A stretch of 64,000 nt of DNA from Sanguinoderma infundibulare. Its lineage: Eukaryota; Basidiomycota; Agaricomycetes; Polyporales; Polyporaceae. The stretch spans positions 2,294,001 to 2,358,000 of the forward strand of contig JAVLRN010000011.1 in NCBI GenBank assembly GCA_032821775.1, given 5' to 3'. Each line of letters starts with the position of its first letter. The first letter of the stretch is position 1. Positions 21,361 to 33,929 of this stretch are shown one piece after another. The position numbers were made by a program, and so were the translations under genes. Below the pieces are notes generated by a model, which was not told the origin of the DNA, made no database searches, and saw only the letters and a list, made by a program, of their open reading frames with translations.

Positions 21361-23723
21361 CACATGCTGTGTTTGATGAGCAGTGCTTCCCTGGCAACTT
21401 GCCCTCCATCAATGTGTTTGACCTTCCCCTCGACGATGTAGATGTCCCTGGAGCTTCAGATGACGCAGAGGATGGTCAGCCACCACAGGACGACGTGCCC
21501 GATGTGCCAGAGCTGCACGATCAAGGGGGAGATGATTGGGATGATCCTGCACCTCCTGCACCCCCTGCACCACCGATGCAGCCTCCAGCACCTCCTGTGC
21601 CTCAGCCGCCACCTCCTGCTCCTGCTCCTGCCCCTGCACCTCGCGTTCACTCGCCCTCAGCGCACCGGGAAGCTCAGGACCAGCCTGGCTACCATCCCTA
21701 TCCTGCCCTTGCTCGTAGAGACCTCCCTAGCCGCTCTGCTCGCTACCAAGGCTCCTTCAATGACCGTGCACTTGAACACGCAAACCTCGCTCCTCCACGC
21801 CACCGCATTCGCTCTGTCTCACCTGCACCAGTGGCAGGGCCATCGCATCACCAGGAACCTCCTCAGCGCGATTCCCCATCTCCAGATCCTCTCATTGATG
21901 CACCAGTCGATCCAGATCCCCCTGTTGCATGGGCACACAGGTCGCCATCTCCTGCGCCTAGTCCCACGTCATCAGACGATGAGCTGGACTGCATAGGACG
22001 CTATGACGAGGAGGATGTGCTCGAGGCAATGCTAGCTGGCATTGAGCATGTCTACTCTGGCCAGCGCAATGACTACCTGACCTATGACCAGGCCATGAAG
22101 TATGCATTCGAGTCGGTGGTCCAGCACGCATCCAAGGCCAGCTAGGAGCACTTTGGTGAGCCCAGGTCAATTGCAGAGGTCATGCAGCTGCCCTAGGATG
22201 AACGCACCAAGTGGCTTGAGGCCGCCTGGGAGGAGATCCACTCCCTAGTCGAGAATGGCACCTTTGAGCTTGTCCAGCTCCCTCCCGGACACAAGGCCAT
22301 TGGCTGCCGCTGGGTTTTCCGGGTCAAGCGCAATGCAGACGGCTCAATCGAGCGGTACAAGGGCCGTCTTGTTGCCAAGGGCTTCTCTCAGTGCCCAGAC
22401 TTCGAGTACAATGAGACCTTTGCCCCCACACCCAAGTGGGCGTCGATTCGAGCCATTCTTGCACTTGCAGCCCTCGAAGATCTGGAGCTCGAGTCGGTCG
22501 ACATCTCCTCTGCCTACCTCAATGGTGAGCTCAAGGAGGAGGTCTACATGCGCCAGCCTGAGGGCTTTGAGGAGAAGTCTCCCCAGTGGGTGTGGCGCCT
22601 GCACAAGGCCCTCTATGGCCTCAAGCAGGCCGGCCGCTGCTGGCATGAGAAGCTCCATGAGGTGCTCACCAAGCTGGGCTTTGATTGCCTGGTCTGCGAG
22701 CACAGTGTCTGGGTCTACCTGCGCGATGGTGTGCGCATCATCATCCCTGTCTTTGTCGATGATATCACCATTGCAGGCAAGGACACAGCCGCAATCCAGT
22801 GTGTCAAGGATGACCTCCGCGCACACTTCAAGCTGCGCGATTTAGGCCCCACATCATGGCTGCTTGGTGTCCGCATTGAGCGCGACAGGACGAAGCATTC
22901 TCTGTCCATCTCACAGCACCAGTATGCCCTGGACATCCTCGAGCGATATGGCTTTGCAGACTGCAACCCAGTTGGCACCCCCATGGATCCTGGCCTTCGC
23001 CTCAGCGCAGACATGTCTCCCACATCGCCCTCTGATGTCCGGGAGATGCAGGACATTCCCTACAGCCAAGCGGTCGGTTCCCTCTTCTACCTGGCTGTTG
23101 CAACGCGCCCAGACATCTCCCACACTATAGGCAACCTTGCATGCTTCTCCCAGAACCCAGGGATGGCACACTGGAAGGCAGTCAAGCACCTCTTCCGCTA
23201 CATCAAGGGCACACTTGACTATAAGCTCACCTATGCCCCATCACCAGATCCTGAGGTCTTCACCTCCTACACCGACACTGACCACGCTGGCTGCCCTGAC
23301 ACTGGTCGCTCTACCTCTGGGCACATCATCAAGATGGGCACAGGTGCAATTTCTTGGTCGAGTCGTCTTCAGGGCATTGTGGCACTGTCTACCACAGAGG
23401 CAGAGTTCGTTGCAGCGGTCTCAGCTGGCCAGGAAATGCTCTGGTTGCGCAATCTGCTCACAGAGTTTGGCTATGACCTCTCCTCCTCCTCCAAGCTGCA
23501 CATCGACAATCTCTCCGCCCTCTCTGTTGCCAAGAACCCTGAGCACCATGGGCGCATGAAGCACCTGGATCTGCGCTTCTATTGGCTTAGAGATGAGGTG
23601 GCCAAGGGGCACATTGAGATTGTGCATCTGCGCACGTCTGACATGCCAGCAGACATCCTGACCAAGTCTCTCCCCAAGCCCACAGTCCTGGAGATGGTGA
23701 AGATGCTTGGGCTGGGGACTTGA
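19177..23723 (+). pseudogene. Copia Gag-Pol polyprotein with five in-frame stops
   Basis: One uninterrupted reading frame without frameshifts, broken only by stops at 20133, 20559, 21168, 22143 and 22194. Order of parts: Gag (zinc knuckle near 19810-19850), protease (Asp-Thr-Gly-Ala at 20094), integrase (zinc region near 20500-20640; catalytic Asp in HTDIKGP, Asp in CDDKGGEY, Glu in QNGVAEQ), Pro-rich linker (about 21480-21960), reverse transcriptase (FVDDITIAGK near 22750-22780) and RNase H (YTDTDHAG near 23267, STTEAEF near 23390). The RT-RNase H part from 22548 is fully open. Each stop can be explained by one C-to-T or G-to-A change (CGA, CAG or TGG origin). Its enzymes would copy and integrate the element; as it stands it is dead. 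Confidence 0.9.
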
Positions 23724-23738
23724 CTGGTCAGGGGGGAG

Positions 23739-24113
23739 TGTTGAAGTCGCCGCTCTAGCAGTGGCGTTTATGCCCGTATCAAGTCCCCACTTGGACCAGT
23801 TGTTACTTACATACTCCCCTACTTACTATAATTTTCGCTTAGCTGTACAATCCCTCCTTCCATAGTTATCGCATTGTCTACATTACTGCACAGTTCTAGC
23901 CTAGTTAGAGCTCCTAGTTTACTTTAGTGCATACCTCTGTCATTTTTCGTCATGTAGGCACCAGTTCAGCGCTATAGGTGTTTGGACATGTATGCTACAT
24001 ACTCACGTAATCAGCGTAGCCTTAGTACATCTGTGTCGCGCTCTGCTAGTCCTTAGACTTCACAGAGCTCGATACAGGCCTTGTGACCGCTCCTGGGCCC
24101 ACTGCAGCCAACA
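23739..24113 (+). repeat. Copia 3' LTR
   Basis: 375 bp from TGTTGAAGTCGCC to GCAGCCAACA, preceded by the purine tract GGTCAGGGGGGAG. Same family as 14479-14905. Confidence 0.9.
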
Positions 24114-24800
24114 GGATGGGGCAGGCACAGAATGCTGCTCCATGGGGGCTGCCACAGAGTGCGCACTGGGGTGTAATGTGATTACACTGCACCACATTGG
24201 TGCAGGTGTTCTCAGGACAATGGCATGTAAAAGTGGCGTGCGCGCCAGCACACTAACCACACATGGTAGGGTGCTTGCAGTTGCACGCAAGGTGACTGAA
24301 ATGATGACAGTTGTAGCATTGAATAGGGAGGGAGTGGAACTTCTCAGTGCAGAGGAGCTGGTCGCACAATGCAATGCGATTCTTGATGGCAGCATTAGCA
24401 GACAGAGGGTCCTCAAAGGTGATAACAAGGGAAGAGTGTGACTTCCCCGCTTTGCAGAGCTTCTCGCTGGAGCATTTCGAGATCCACTTGTAGGAACAGA
24501 GTGGAGTGGGAAGTATGCATTTTCAGTGATGATAGTATTGTAAGAGGAGGTGGGCATGAGGTCAAAGGAAGTGGGTACACCATGCACTACCACCTTGTAG
24601 GTCCGGCTGGTAGGCTCCAGCTTGTTAGAGAGGCATGGCAGCCAGTCTTCCCAGGTGTTCCACACTGCATCCACATTCTTCCAGCTCTCCATTGTAACTC
24701 GGATGTTGCCATTTCTGAGCTTAGTGACAGCATGCACAAGACAGTGAAGAAACAGAGAGGCAAGTTGTTGATGGCCACATGGAACAGGCTGGACAGATTG
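24114..24800 (-). pseudogene. LINE (non-LTR retrotransposon) ORF1 fragment
   Basis: Minus-strand reading contains TKLRNGNIRVTMES and VVVHGVPTSFD, typical of the ORF1 of fungal Tad/jockey-like LINEs. After a frameshift near 24480 a second frame gives EDPLSANAAIKNRIAL and the zinc knuckle CYNCHHFSHLACNC (C-x2-C-x4-H-x4-C). A further Cys-rich stretch carries a stop. The endonuclease and RT parts are missing: the piece ends at the copia LTR at 24113. ORF1 would bind LINE RNA. Confidence 0.65.
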
Positions 24801-25276
24801 TATATCCTGTGTTCAGTTCAGATGAGGAGGATTTGGATGATGAAGATCCTGGGATGTTATTAATACTATGTGTCTGTCTGTGAGTACCTCATGAGTGTGT
24901 TGCACCAACACTGCTGGCACTTAAAGATCCAATTCTGTTGTTCAAGCATCAGAGCATGCATTGTGTTTGTTACCTACCAATATGTCCACCAAGTTGCCCA
25001 ATATTCTAAACATGTGATCTGACACATATATTGCATGTACTTATCAGCTACCCTTAGCAATTAATGCCCCCCAGGCTGTACCGAGATAGTATGTGCCAGG
25101 ACTGGGTGCTTGGATTACTAAATCTGTTCAATAAGTGCCTATCATATTGCTGCAGCTTGTGATACTCAAAATGTGTGTCTGGACACTGCTGATCTTCCCT
25201 CTCTCTTTGACTCCCTCTATCCACTGCTAATCCATCCTAACCTCCAGTAATATATCATACCAACACTCTACTATCT
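24801..25276. other. No recognisable feature
   Basis: AT-rich, CpG-poor sequence between the LINE fragment and the alpha-kinase relic; nothing supportable seen. Confidence 0.35.
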
Positions 25277-25290
25277 TTGACACGTTCTCC

Positions 25291-26763
25291 ATGCAACAAT
25301 TTGATGCAGCCTTTATGTCTCAGATACCCAAGCAGTGCAATAGATGCCAGTCCCAAGGTGATCCCACAGCTGGGCAAGAAGAGCATCTCAAATTCATCAC
25401 TGCCTCAGAGAAGGGGGGCTCAGGAAAACACCTTTTGTTCACCATGTCTCTCCACTTGCTTACAACAGATATCCTGTATCTTCAGTGGGCTTCTGTGTTG
25501 CTCCAAGATGTCTATGACTATATAGATGAGCACGGTCATCCATCATTCTCTGTTTCCAATGTTCATTTCATCCATGCTGCACTCACTTTGGAAGCTGCTA
25601 TGACCAGCTCCACATGCAAGGTCTATATGCTGGAGGAACACATTGAACCAGGCAAGGGCAATGGTATTTGGCAAAAGTACGTCAATAACAGTTCACTTCA
25701 GCCTTTGCTGGCAGCCCTCCTCTCTGAATGTCACAAGAAAGTTGCTGAGTTTCTCACCTTCACACAGTATGTTCAGTATATATGTAGCTGTGGCAAGATA
25801 TTTATTTCTGATTATCAAGATATAAAAGGATCAAAGCTATTTCACTCAAACCGGCCAATGTAGCTAACTGTTATGGTTTTTCGTGCCATGTTTGACAATG
25901 TTTCATTCCTGAAGGCTGACACAGCCCAGATGGTGTTTATCATTATCTTCCATCCTATCTTATCTGGAGGTGTGACCTCAGATGCTGTTTATCATATCTT
26001 ATCTCTCAAGGCTGGCCTGGGAGGAGTCCAGTTCTGGTTCATCATGGACATTGGTCATTGTTATGTAAATAGATTCCCTTATTGTTCTCCAGCCTCATGG
26101 CAGCCTCATGGTCATTGTTCCCTCATGTATGTATCAAACATGACCACATAGGACATGGTCTGTGCACCCTTCTGTAATAGTATATAAGGGCTGTAAAGTG
26201 AGGCTCAGAGACCTTAGATTCTGTCTCTTATTCTCTCCCCCCTCCACTGTAGGCAGCTTAACAGCCCCTGCCACCAGTTGTCTTCCTGTCTAAACAATCC
26301 ATCCTCTTTACCTCTGCCCACTCTACTGTGTGTCAGCCCACACCAGTAAGCTTTGTTTTTGTTTTGTTTGTGGTACAGTTGCTTGGCTGTGACACTAACT
26401 TGAGATGTCTCTGTTAGGCAACCTTGACCTCCTGATGGACCCCCAGATCATGACAGCTTCAGAAGACAAAGTCAACACCTAGTAAGTCTATATTCCTGCT
26501 ACCCACTTAAATATGAGATAGATTTCAATATTTTGACTATAGAAACTTTGAGTGACCCCTTTGCATTGAAAAGCTTATTTCAGGCTTTCGAACAGTTTCC
26601 TGAAGCCCATCAATGCACCAAGTTTTGTGAATTCTACCAGTTCACCTTTAACATCAATAAAATGCAAGAGCCTGTCCAGAATCTTGGCATGCAATCTCAA
26701 GCCAACTTGATATACAATAATAAACATAATGATGCATCAGCAAAGTCATGGTCCCCTGATTGA
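25291..26763 (+). pseudogene. Alpha-kinase (atypical kinase) domain pseudogene
   Basis: The frame 25291-25863 (190 codons) contains VYMLEEHIEPG, the WQKYVNNS motif and AEFLTFTQYVQY, then FISDYQDIKG. These follow the C-terminal half of fungal alpha-kinase domains (the MHCK/EF2 kinase type greatly expanded in Agaricomycetes). A later frame (26533-26763) supplies the family's zinc-binding end, FEQFPEAHQCTKFCEFYQF. In between (25864-26530) lies unrelated sequence with a TATATAAGGG box at 26181, perhaps an inserted element. Without the N-terminal part and with the interruption it cannot be active. The family call rests on motif memory only. Confidence 0.55.
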
Positions 26764-27067
26764 GCCTGAGGCTGTCTGATGTACTGGGTCCAAGCTGTTA
26801 GTGAGACAGGCTCCTGACAGGCTGTGTCAAAAGCATCTGATCAGCTAAGCTTGTCTTCAGATCATCTTCATAACCCAGATTGGAATGCCTCAAGACACAA
26901 AAAATACAGATGTAACACATTGTAAATATTCATGAACATAGTTGGAGGTAAGCAAGTACAATATATGTATGTGAGCAGATTGTCTACATCTAAGTATATA
27001 TGTGGAACAGAATAGAAGTCCACTTATGACCTGCATTGTTTTGTGTGAGACACAGGACAGGATGATG

Positions 27068-27484
27068 TAAGGCTGAACATAGGTTCAGGTTATGTCACAG
27101 GTAACCTAGACCTGACCTGCAGTATTGCCTATAGGTTAATAACTTGTAGGTTCAGATACCTACATTATAAATCAGCTACAAATCTGAATCAGTCATTTTA
27201 TAAGAGACTACAGGTTAGGTTTTAGATCACCTGCAAAGTGACCTGTATTTTTGCTTATCTGTAAATATTTATTAGGCTTTTTAACATCCTTTTTCACTAT
27301 TTCTAGTCTGTTTGCAACTATTTAATAAAACCAATAATATAACCTATGATTCATAGGTCTTTGATTTGTAAGTTTAGGTTAAAAATTGATTTAATTCATA
27401 CAGTTTCTAATCAAGGTCTCAAAGGCTGATAAACTCACAGGTTCAGATCTGAATCAACTATAGGTTAACCTATGTTCAGCCTTA
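27068..27484. mobile_element. hAT-type MITE, complete copy
   Basis: 417 bp with terminal inverted repeats TAAGGCTGAACATAGGTT and AACCTATGTTCAGCCTTA. It is flanked by a perfect 8-bp direct repeat GGATGATG (27060-27067 and 27485-27492). An 8-bp target duplication is the mark of the hAT superfamily. It has no coding capacity. Truncated relatives lie near 5200-5375, 6036-6200, 7104-7235, 49101-49196 and 49420-49582. Confidence 0.85.
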
Positions 27485-27492
27485 GGATGATG

Positions 27493-28045
27493 CTAGAGTT
27501 AACATATCTAGATAAGATCAACATTTGATTCAACATGCACTAAAAATGAAGGTTGCCCATCGTGTGATGACAGGTCAAATGATATATTCTCATTCCCTGC
27601 TGCAAAACTGACTGGGAAGTTAGCAAAAGGTGAATATCTCTTTGTGAATCAAACCACCTGTGTTTCATTAGACAGAGGTCAATAGTTCAGGTGATTGCAC
27701 CTACAGCTAGTGCAACACTCCCTCATCAGCTTATGAGACAGTCCTTGGTTGGCCACAATGTTTGCCAACTCTAAATGGACAAGTTTTTCAAGGAGATAGG
27801 CATATCAGATCAGTGGTGGTGAGTTCATGATGGTGATCATGAGCTTGGCAGGTGACTGCTTGATTGAATTTGTGAGGTAGTAGCTGAACAAGATTAGTTG
27901 CAGTGAAGGGCAGTGGTTGAGGTGCTGTGACATATGCATTTTGAGGTTCTTGGTGTGTCCAATTTTGACATACATAATGTCCATGTCTCCACCTGAAAAG
28001 GGTTAGTTAGTGTCAAATGCAATTTCTAGACCATACCTTTCACTT
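27493..28045. other. No recognisable feature
   Basis: AT-rich sequence with short frames only. Confidence 0.3.
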
Positions 28046-28807
28046 CTAATGTGTAGATATAACCTGACTTGTTTGATGGGGATGGTCCATTGTGCATAAC
28101 GTCGCACAACAGAACTTGCATATGTTGTTCAAACTTTGAAAAGATGTAGTCTGTGCACAGTAAACATTAGCAAGAGTGGACAGGTAATAGGTTAGAAAGG
28201 GTGAATGGATAGTACTGACATTTGTATTGAATAGTTGAGCCCAGGAACCTGGTTGAAGAGAAGCCCATTTCAAGAAGCCTAATGCACAGATGATCATGGC
28301 AGTAGTGAGGACAGTCTTGCTCATTGAAAAAGAGGATGGTGTCCTTTGTATTGATGTGTTTCTTGCAATGCTGCAACATTTTCACAACCATTCCTTCACA
28401 TTGAATGTAGTGTGAGCTATAGTGTATAGTGGCACATCACTGCTGATTGGATTGGTGGAGGGTCAGCTGTAATGTATTGTAAAGCTGCGAGATACTTACA
28501 GACTGCTGTGTGCAATGTGTGTATAAACTATCAGGATGAGTGAGCTCTGATCTAATCAAGATGACTGTGATGGCACTCATATACAGATGGCAAACAGTGT
28601 AGAAACATTACAGGGAGGATCAACAACAGTCCTACCATGGATGTTGGTAAGCACTGGAAGGGGTAGAGACAGTTGAAGGCCAATGGATGTAAAGAAAGCA
28701 TAGGTAGAAGAGATAGAGATGAGTGGGTGGATAATAAAAATGAGCACTTGCAAGCTTTGCAAGTCAAGATGTATGTAGAATGTGGTGGACTCCAAGAGGG
28801 ACATCAC
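28046..28807 (-). pseudogene. Decayed ORFs, possibly a multi-pass membrane protein
   Basis: Minus-strand frames at 28577-28807, 28167-28391 and 28046-28324 contain long hydrophobic runs (for example VLTTAMIICALGFL). The order and a basic connecting loop recall fungal seven-helix proteins of unknown function, but no signature residue supports this. Overlapping frames suggest frameshifts or missed introns. Confidence 0.2.
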
Positions 28808-29310
28808 TGTTTGATTTTAGATGAGGCATCATCATGGCACTGCAGTAAACCTATAAATTGTCAAGCATATTTGATCTGTGTTGAAGAAAGTGTGGTCAAC
28901 AGAGGTGCTGTGTGACATGTGAGTTCACTCGCAGCTTGCTCACACTAACCAAATGGCCATAACAGAATGCATTGAAGCTCACACAACATATATCCAAGCC
29001 ACCTTCCCTCCCATTTGAGAGTATGTACATTTAGCCATGCTTTAACACGTATTCATGAGGGGCCGGTCTAGCTTCACATCACCTAAAAACAGTCGCAGTA
29101 CAGGGTCCATCACAACCTTAGTTAGATAGTCATCCGTAATCTCTAAAGTGTCTTCACCTGCTGCGTGACATCACATTCAACTTCAAGTTCGAGTCCAAAC
29201 CTGATCCATCATCCCAGCATGGTGATTTATTGGATCAACTCTGGCACAGCCCACCATATCTTCACATTGCAGCCCTTGAGCACAGGGACCACCTTTGACA
29301 TCTTCACATT

Positions 29311-30446
29311 TCACCCCTTGCCTTCAGCCCAGTCAAAAACATTGATATTGTCAGCCCCTCCAATTGCCCTTGACCACACAGATGTGAATGAGCTCCTCCT
29401 CAACCAAGTCAGCAGAGAGGTTGCAGACATGCTGACTGCAATGTCCTCTTCCTCCAAGTCTTTCAAAAACTGCCTGTGCTTGACCTCACTGTAGTCTATA
29501 TCTGAACCCAAATCTTATGTGAGAACCCACTGGTCAACCTTGGTCTGCTTCTCTTTGACCTTGTCCTAGTTGACTTAACCCTTAAGTCAGTAAAGTGTGA
29601 CCTCAACATCTCTGTTCTCCTTGTTGCTGAGTGAGTTTAGAATCAAATTGATCTGCCAGGCTTGAAGCAGGCTGCCCTGAACAGTCACCACTCCATCAGC
29701 CTTGACTTCGACTTCTGATGATGACAAAATGGCTAAAAAACCCTCTTGTGAGAACATAGCCTTGCACTTTTGAATGAAATTCCCATCGACAACACACTCA
29801 ACATTGACTGCTGGATGAACTCAAAATTGGGTCATGTCAGTAGCTTTCATGTCACCTTCTTCAGTTCAAGACCAGGAGGAGGTGAAACATTGTGCTCATC
29901 CAATGACATGTCTGACAAGTTTAAATTGTTGATCAAAACAATGTTAAGCTTGTGAAGCACCTTGAAGAATGCCATAGAATTAGAAATGCTGAGCTCCTGA
30001 TACTCATCACTATAGATGGAGGGGAGAAGGAATGCCCTGCTCATAGCTTGCAGGATTCGGAGGAGAAGCAGAATCCTCTTCAGATTCAGGCTCAGGCTCT
30101 TGTCCTCAACAATCTGTGCTGGAGGTGGAACTATGATCATGCTAGAAGGACACTTGGAAGATGGTGATAGCAAAGCAATCTTCAGAGTGAGAGGTGACAC
30201 CAAGACTGCTATAGCCATTGATGTGACAATACACAGCTGCTCAATTATCAAAATGTTCATCTGACTCTCCACCATCTTCAGATACTGCTCCATGCCACCT
30301 TTGATCAGAAGCAGGTCCCCCATCTTGTCTGCCTTGACATCAAATGCCAAAACATTAACACCAGCAGTCATCGATAGCTGGACCTGAACCAGAGCACATA
30401 AATCACTTCTAACAATCCAGTTAGCCAATTGTTCACAAACACACAT
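29311..30446 (-). pseudogene. Decayed ORF of unknown family
   Basis: An open stretch of 199 codons (30446-29847) continues, after two or more stops, to 29511-29311 in a compatible style (acidic, Ser/Leu-rich). No domain recognised. The antisense frame 29165-29494 is a likely shadow. Confidence 0.25.
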
Positions 30447-31370
30447 AAAATGGTGTTGTGTGGGAATGGCGAGACCATAGGGTGTGGGCAGACCAGGGCA
30501 GGAGGGTTTTATTTTCTATACTGCATCACCACCATATGCAATGGCTGCCACATCATGATGACATTGAGCATGTTAGTAGCTGAAAGCAACACCAAAGCCA
30601 CTATAGTCTTGTCCAGGCTCGTTGAAGTTGAAGTCAACATAGAAGTCTTCTGAATCATTTGATAAGTGCAGCTGTGAATTGACAGATGGACATGGCACAG
30701 CATTCAGATTGAGGTGTGGGATATAAAGGGAAGGGAGATATTAATTTAAAATTTTGAAAAAGGAAGCAGCAAGTAATGCACTGAAGTGGTTGATCACACT
30801 GAAGCCACCAACAAGGAAGAGTACAGAGAAGATGAGAAGGATGTTGGTGATGCTATACTTGTGTTAGGGTCGATGGTATATAATGAAGATGGAGAAAGCT
30901 AGGGAGTGCATACAGTGTGTAGACAGCAAGGAGGGTGACAGTTAGGCCATAGTTTCCTGTCCATGTGAGTTATGAAGTGAGATTAAAGGTAGGGTATTGA
31001 GCATGATGTTCAATTCTGCTCAAGATGGGAATATATCAGCCAAAACATCAATCTTCTCACTGAGAGATGAGGCAGAGAGCATTCACAAGAGGTGCTCCAA
31101 CCTACATACAGATCAGGTTAGCATATGAAAAGTAAAATCATGAACAATGTACATATGCAGGTTTGCTGAGTGTGTCAACAAGTAGCTGCTGTGTAAGCTG
31201 CTTGACCATGGACAATGTACTTCTTTAAACACAGTTGCTGACAAGTTCTCTTACAGGCCCTTGGCAATTGCCTGTTGCTTCACATTCACTGAACAATTCT
31301 GTGGCAGCAGAAATATAAACTGAAAGACATAGAAACAGCAAGGATGTAAAGCTTTCGATCAAAGTGAGAG
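30447..31370. other. No recognisable feature
   Basis: Short frames only; AT-rich and CpG-poor. Confidence 0.3.
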
Positions 31371-32441
31371 TGTCATATGCAGTGTATGACTGATCTATTA
31401 GACAGGTACAGGCTGGCAGGAGAGCTGGTTCAGCACCAGAACTATCTTGACTCTGAAGAACCTATCTTTGGGTTCAGAGAGCTGCCAGGGTAAAGAGAGG
31501 ACAGGGAGTCAGTCCAAGAAGGACCTGGGGAGGAAGGCGAGAGCTCAAGGCACAGGATGCATGCCAGGTGTAACACAATCTAGCATGAACCCTACATGTA
31601 CTCTTTATTTATTCACTATGCTGTATAAAGGATTTGATTTTTGGCAGGTGACCTGAAAAAGGCTGACTAAGGTTCAAGCATGATGACTGATACACATTAC
31701 TGTACACATGCTCAGTCAGCACAGATTTTCCCTTTTGTATGATAGAACTTTATTGTTATTTGGAAATGACTATTATACTCTATTCTTTTATCCTTTGAGG
31801 ATTTCCACACTACAGACTTTAACCTATTATTCCTCATATTTAATTGTTTAAGGATGACTTTTATCCTGGCCTATTGTAATTGAGAATATTCTCAGATATA
31901 TAGCACAATGATTGTGCATATTTTGTTGTAGGGATATGTTATTCCCATGCTGGTTGGTGGACTATTGTTTATCCCTTTATTGTTCATCTGATTATTTCTC
32001 ACAGTCTGCATATACTCATTGTCCAAAGACAATGAGCACTTCAACAGTATTGTGTCTATAGCCTATTGTCCAGACTGAGCACAATAGCGCAATAGTTTGT
32101 TTATTTATATTTGGTTCTAGATAGCCACTAGTATATAAGGACCTCAGTTAGGTCCTCCAAAAATAAAAAATTCAGTTTTCCCTAAAAGTTCACTCCACCT
32201 CTGACAGGTGATCCTGGTGCAACTGTGCACAATAGTCAAGCCTTCCCCTAAGAGTTAGAAGGCCTCTGACAGGCTTGCTCTCTATTATTCTCTTCCATAC
32301 CTCAATCTAATCTATCTATATCCATACCTCTGATCACTATCACAAACACCTGGAGGAATATCTGACCTAAAGCCTGGCCTAATTACTTCAGGCACATCTT
32401 ATCTAGTAGTACTTTCTATTAGGTAACTTGTGTGTATCTCA
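31371..32441 (+). repeat. Solo LTR of the Ty3 family
   Basis: 1,071 bp from TGTCATATGCAGTGTATGAC to TGTGTATCTCA, aligning over its whole length with the LTRs at 33930 and 44879. It contains the same TATATAAGG box (near 32131). No internal element sequence follows on either side. The flanks (AGAG before, GGAG after) agree in 3 of 4 bases, so a target duplication is possible but mutated. It most likely arose by LTR-LTR recombination. Confidence 0.8.
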
Positions 32442-33242
32442 GGAGATGGGTCCTGCTGAATAAAATCTTTCAGCAAGGTTAGTGGAATCATAAACACATC
32501 AACAAATGTCTTGTCCTCATGTAGAACACTGTTAAAGTGCAGAATAAATGAATCTACTGGTCCATGCAAGAGGTTCTTGTGGCATTCATGGGAGATGAAG
32601 TGCTCTTTACACCAAGATTGTTCAGCAAGAGGGAAGGAAATAAGACCAAATAAACATATCATATAATATCAAAAGCCTGCAGACCAGTGATACATGAGAT
32701 GCTTTTGGCAGATCAGAGAGCACCTCAGTGAGCAAATGGCCAGTGGCTCCATTGAGCTTCTTCTGACAGTTGAAGGGACTCGGATGGCCCACTGCTTGTG
32801 ATCAAATTCACCATGCACTGAGGCTGTCACAATGAGCAGCATAGCCTGCATCAGGCGAAGGCTGGTTACATTGTAACATTTAGACCATTCAGTCTAACAC
32901 GCTATACTTTGAAGCTGCAACACTGATGACATGAGGCAGACGACTTTGACAATGATGTGTTATGTAACAACAGAGACCTTTATAACATGCTACTGTATGT
33001 GGATCATTCCTTGCTATTCAATATTCATACTCAAATATGTAACATGCAGTTCTGATCATGAAAGGCGAGAGAGGGAAACGTTCTGGACTGAGCTGAAGCA
33101 TCAGTTACAGGTTAATAATGATCTATGCCAGCCTCACTCACTGCCAGGTGGCACCATCAGAACTCTTAGGCCCTGGCTGGATGGTACACCTGGAGTTGGG
33201 TTCCGAAGTGGAGATAATGACCTGTCAAATCATGTCATGATG
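32442..33242. other. Unassigned; short frames on both strands
   Basis: A minus-strand frame at 32662-32399 (87 residues) runs into the solo LTR, so the LTR may interrupt an old coding region. No family recognised. Confidence 0.25.
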
Positions 33243-33249
33243 TAGTAGT

Positions 33250-33440
33250 GTTGTACAATTGTGCAGTCATGTCATACCATCACACCATCATGTTATTATG
33301 TCACACTGTTACATCACACTGTTATGTCACACCATTGCATCACACTGTCATGTCACACCATCACACCATCATGTCACACCATTGTATTGCACAGTTGTGT
33401 CACACTGTTGCATCACACATTGCATCACATAGTCACATTG
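33250..33440. repeat. Imperfect minisatellite, 'TGTCACACCATCACA'-like units
   Basis: About 190 bp built from variants of tgtcacac(c/t)(a/g)t(c/t)acaccat, roughly 10-20 bp per unit with no unique spacers. Confidence 0.8.
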
Positions 33441-33447
33441 CCTTGGG

Positions 33448-33929
33448 TTGTGTTATATGATGGTTACATGGTCAAGTTCTGTGGTCAGAGGCCTCAGGTG
33501 TGCATCAGCATCTACATCCTGGCACATACCCAAAACTAATACTAATGATCGGATGCACATCGCAACTGATGCATTAGATTCAGTTGATAACTACAACACC
33601 ACAGTCACCACTGCCAATGACTCTAAAAGCAGCCCACTGCTAGAGTCATCGGTGCAGGCTAAGCCAGGCCACTGGGACCCATCAGTCAAGCTGCACCCAT
33701 GCTTAGACTGGTACTGGCACTGGCACCACTCTTTGCACACAGCATCCAAGCCTGCACCCAAGTACTATGACAAGAAGGACCCATACCTTCCCAGTGCAAT
33801 GCTGCCAGAGTTTACAGTCAAATACATGGGCCCAAAGGCAGAGGACATAGAAATGACCTGTGTCAAGCTGGCAGAGAAATGGAGGAATGACAGAATGTAC
33901 ATCTGCTCAACTGAGTGCAAAGACAGACC
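33448..33929 (+). pseudogene. ORF interrupted by the 12-kb Ty3 element, 5' part
   Basis: Open up to the element's left end. Skipping the element and one copy of its 4-bp target duplication, the frame stays open into 45990-46273. The product is not recognised; it includes the segment DKKDPYLPSAMLPEF. See the 3' part at 45990 for why it may belong to a second LTR-type element. Confidence 0.45.

Larger units (their letters stand above)
18704..24113 (+). mobile_element. Ty1/copia element, chimeric plus-strand copy
   Basis: Has an abnormal 5' side (an inverted LTR followed by a 113-bp LTR tail), a gag-pol region with five in-frame stops, a purine-rich tract (about 23727-23738) and a normal 375-bp 3' LTR. 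The 5 bp after the 3' LTR are GGATG; the 5 bp before 18704 are AGTTA, so there is no target duplication. It is inserted into, or joined to, a LINE fragment at 24114. Confidence 0.85.

Noticed and set aside
24060..24441. 149-codon plus-strand frame at the copia/LINE border
   Set aside because: It runs across the LTR end into antisense of the LINE ORF1; it is a shadow.
33250..33440. Possible CRISPR-like array
   Set aside because: Units are short, imperfect and without unique spacers, and the genome is eukaryotic; it is a minisatellite.
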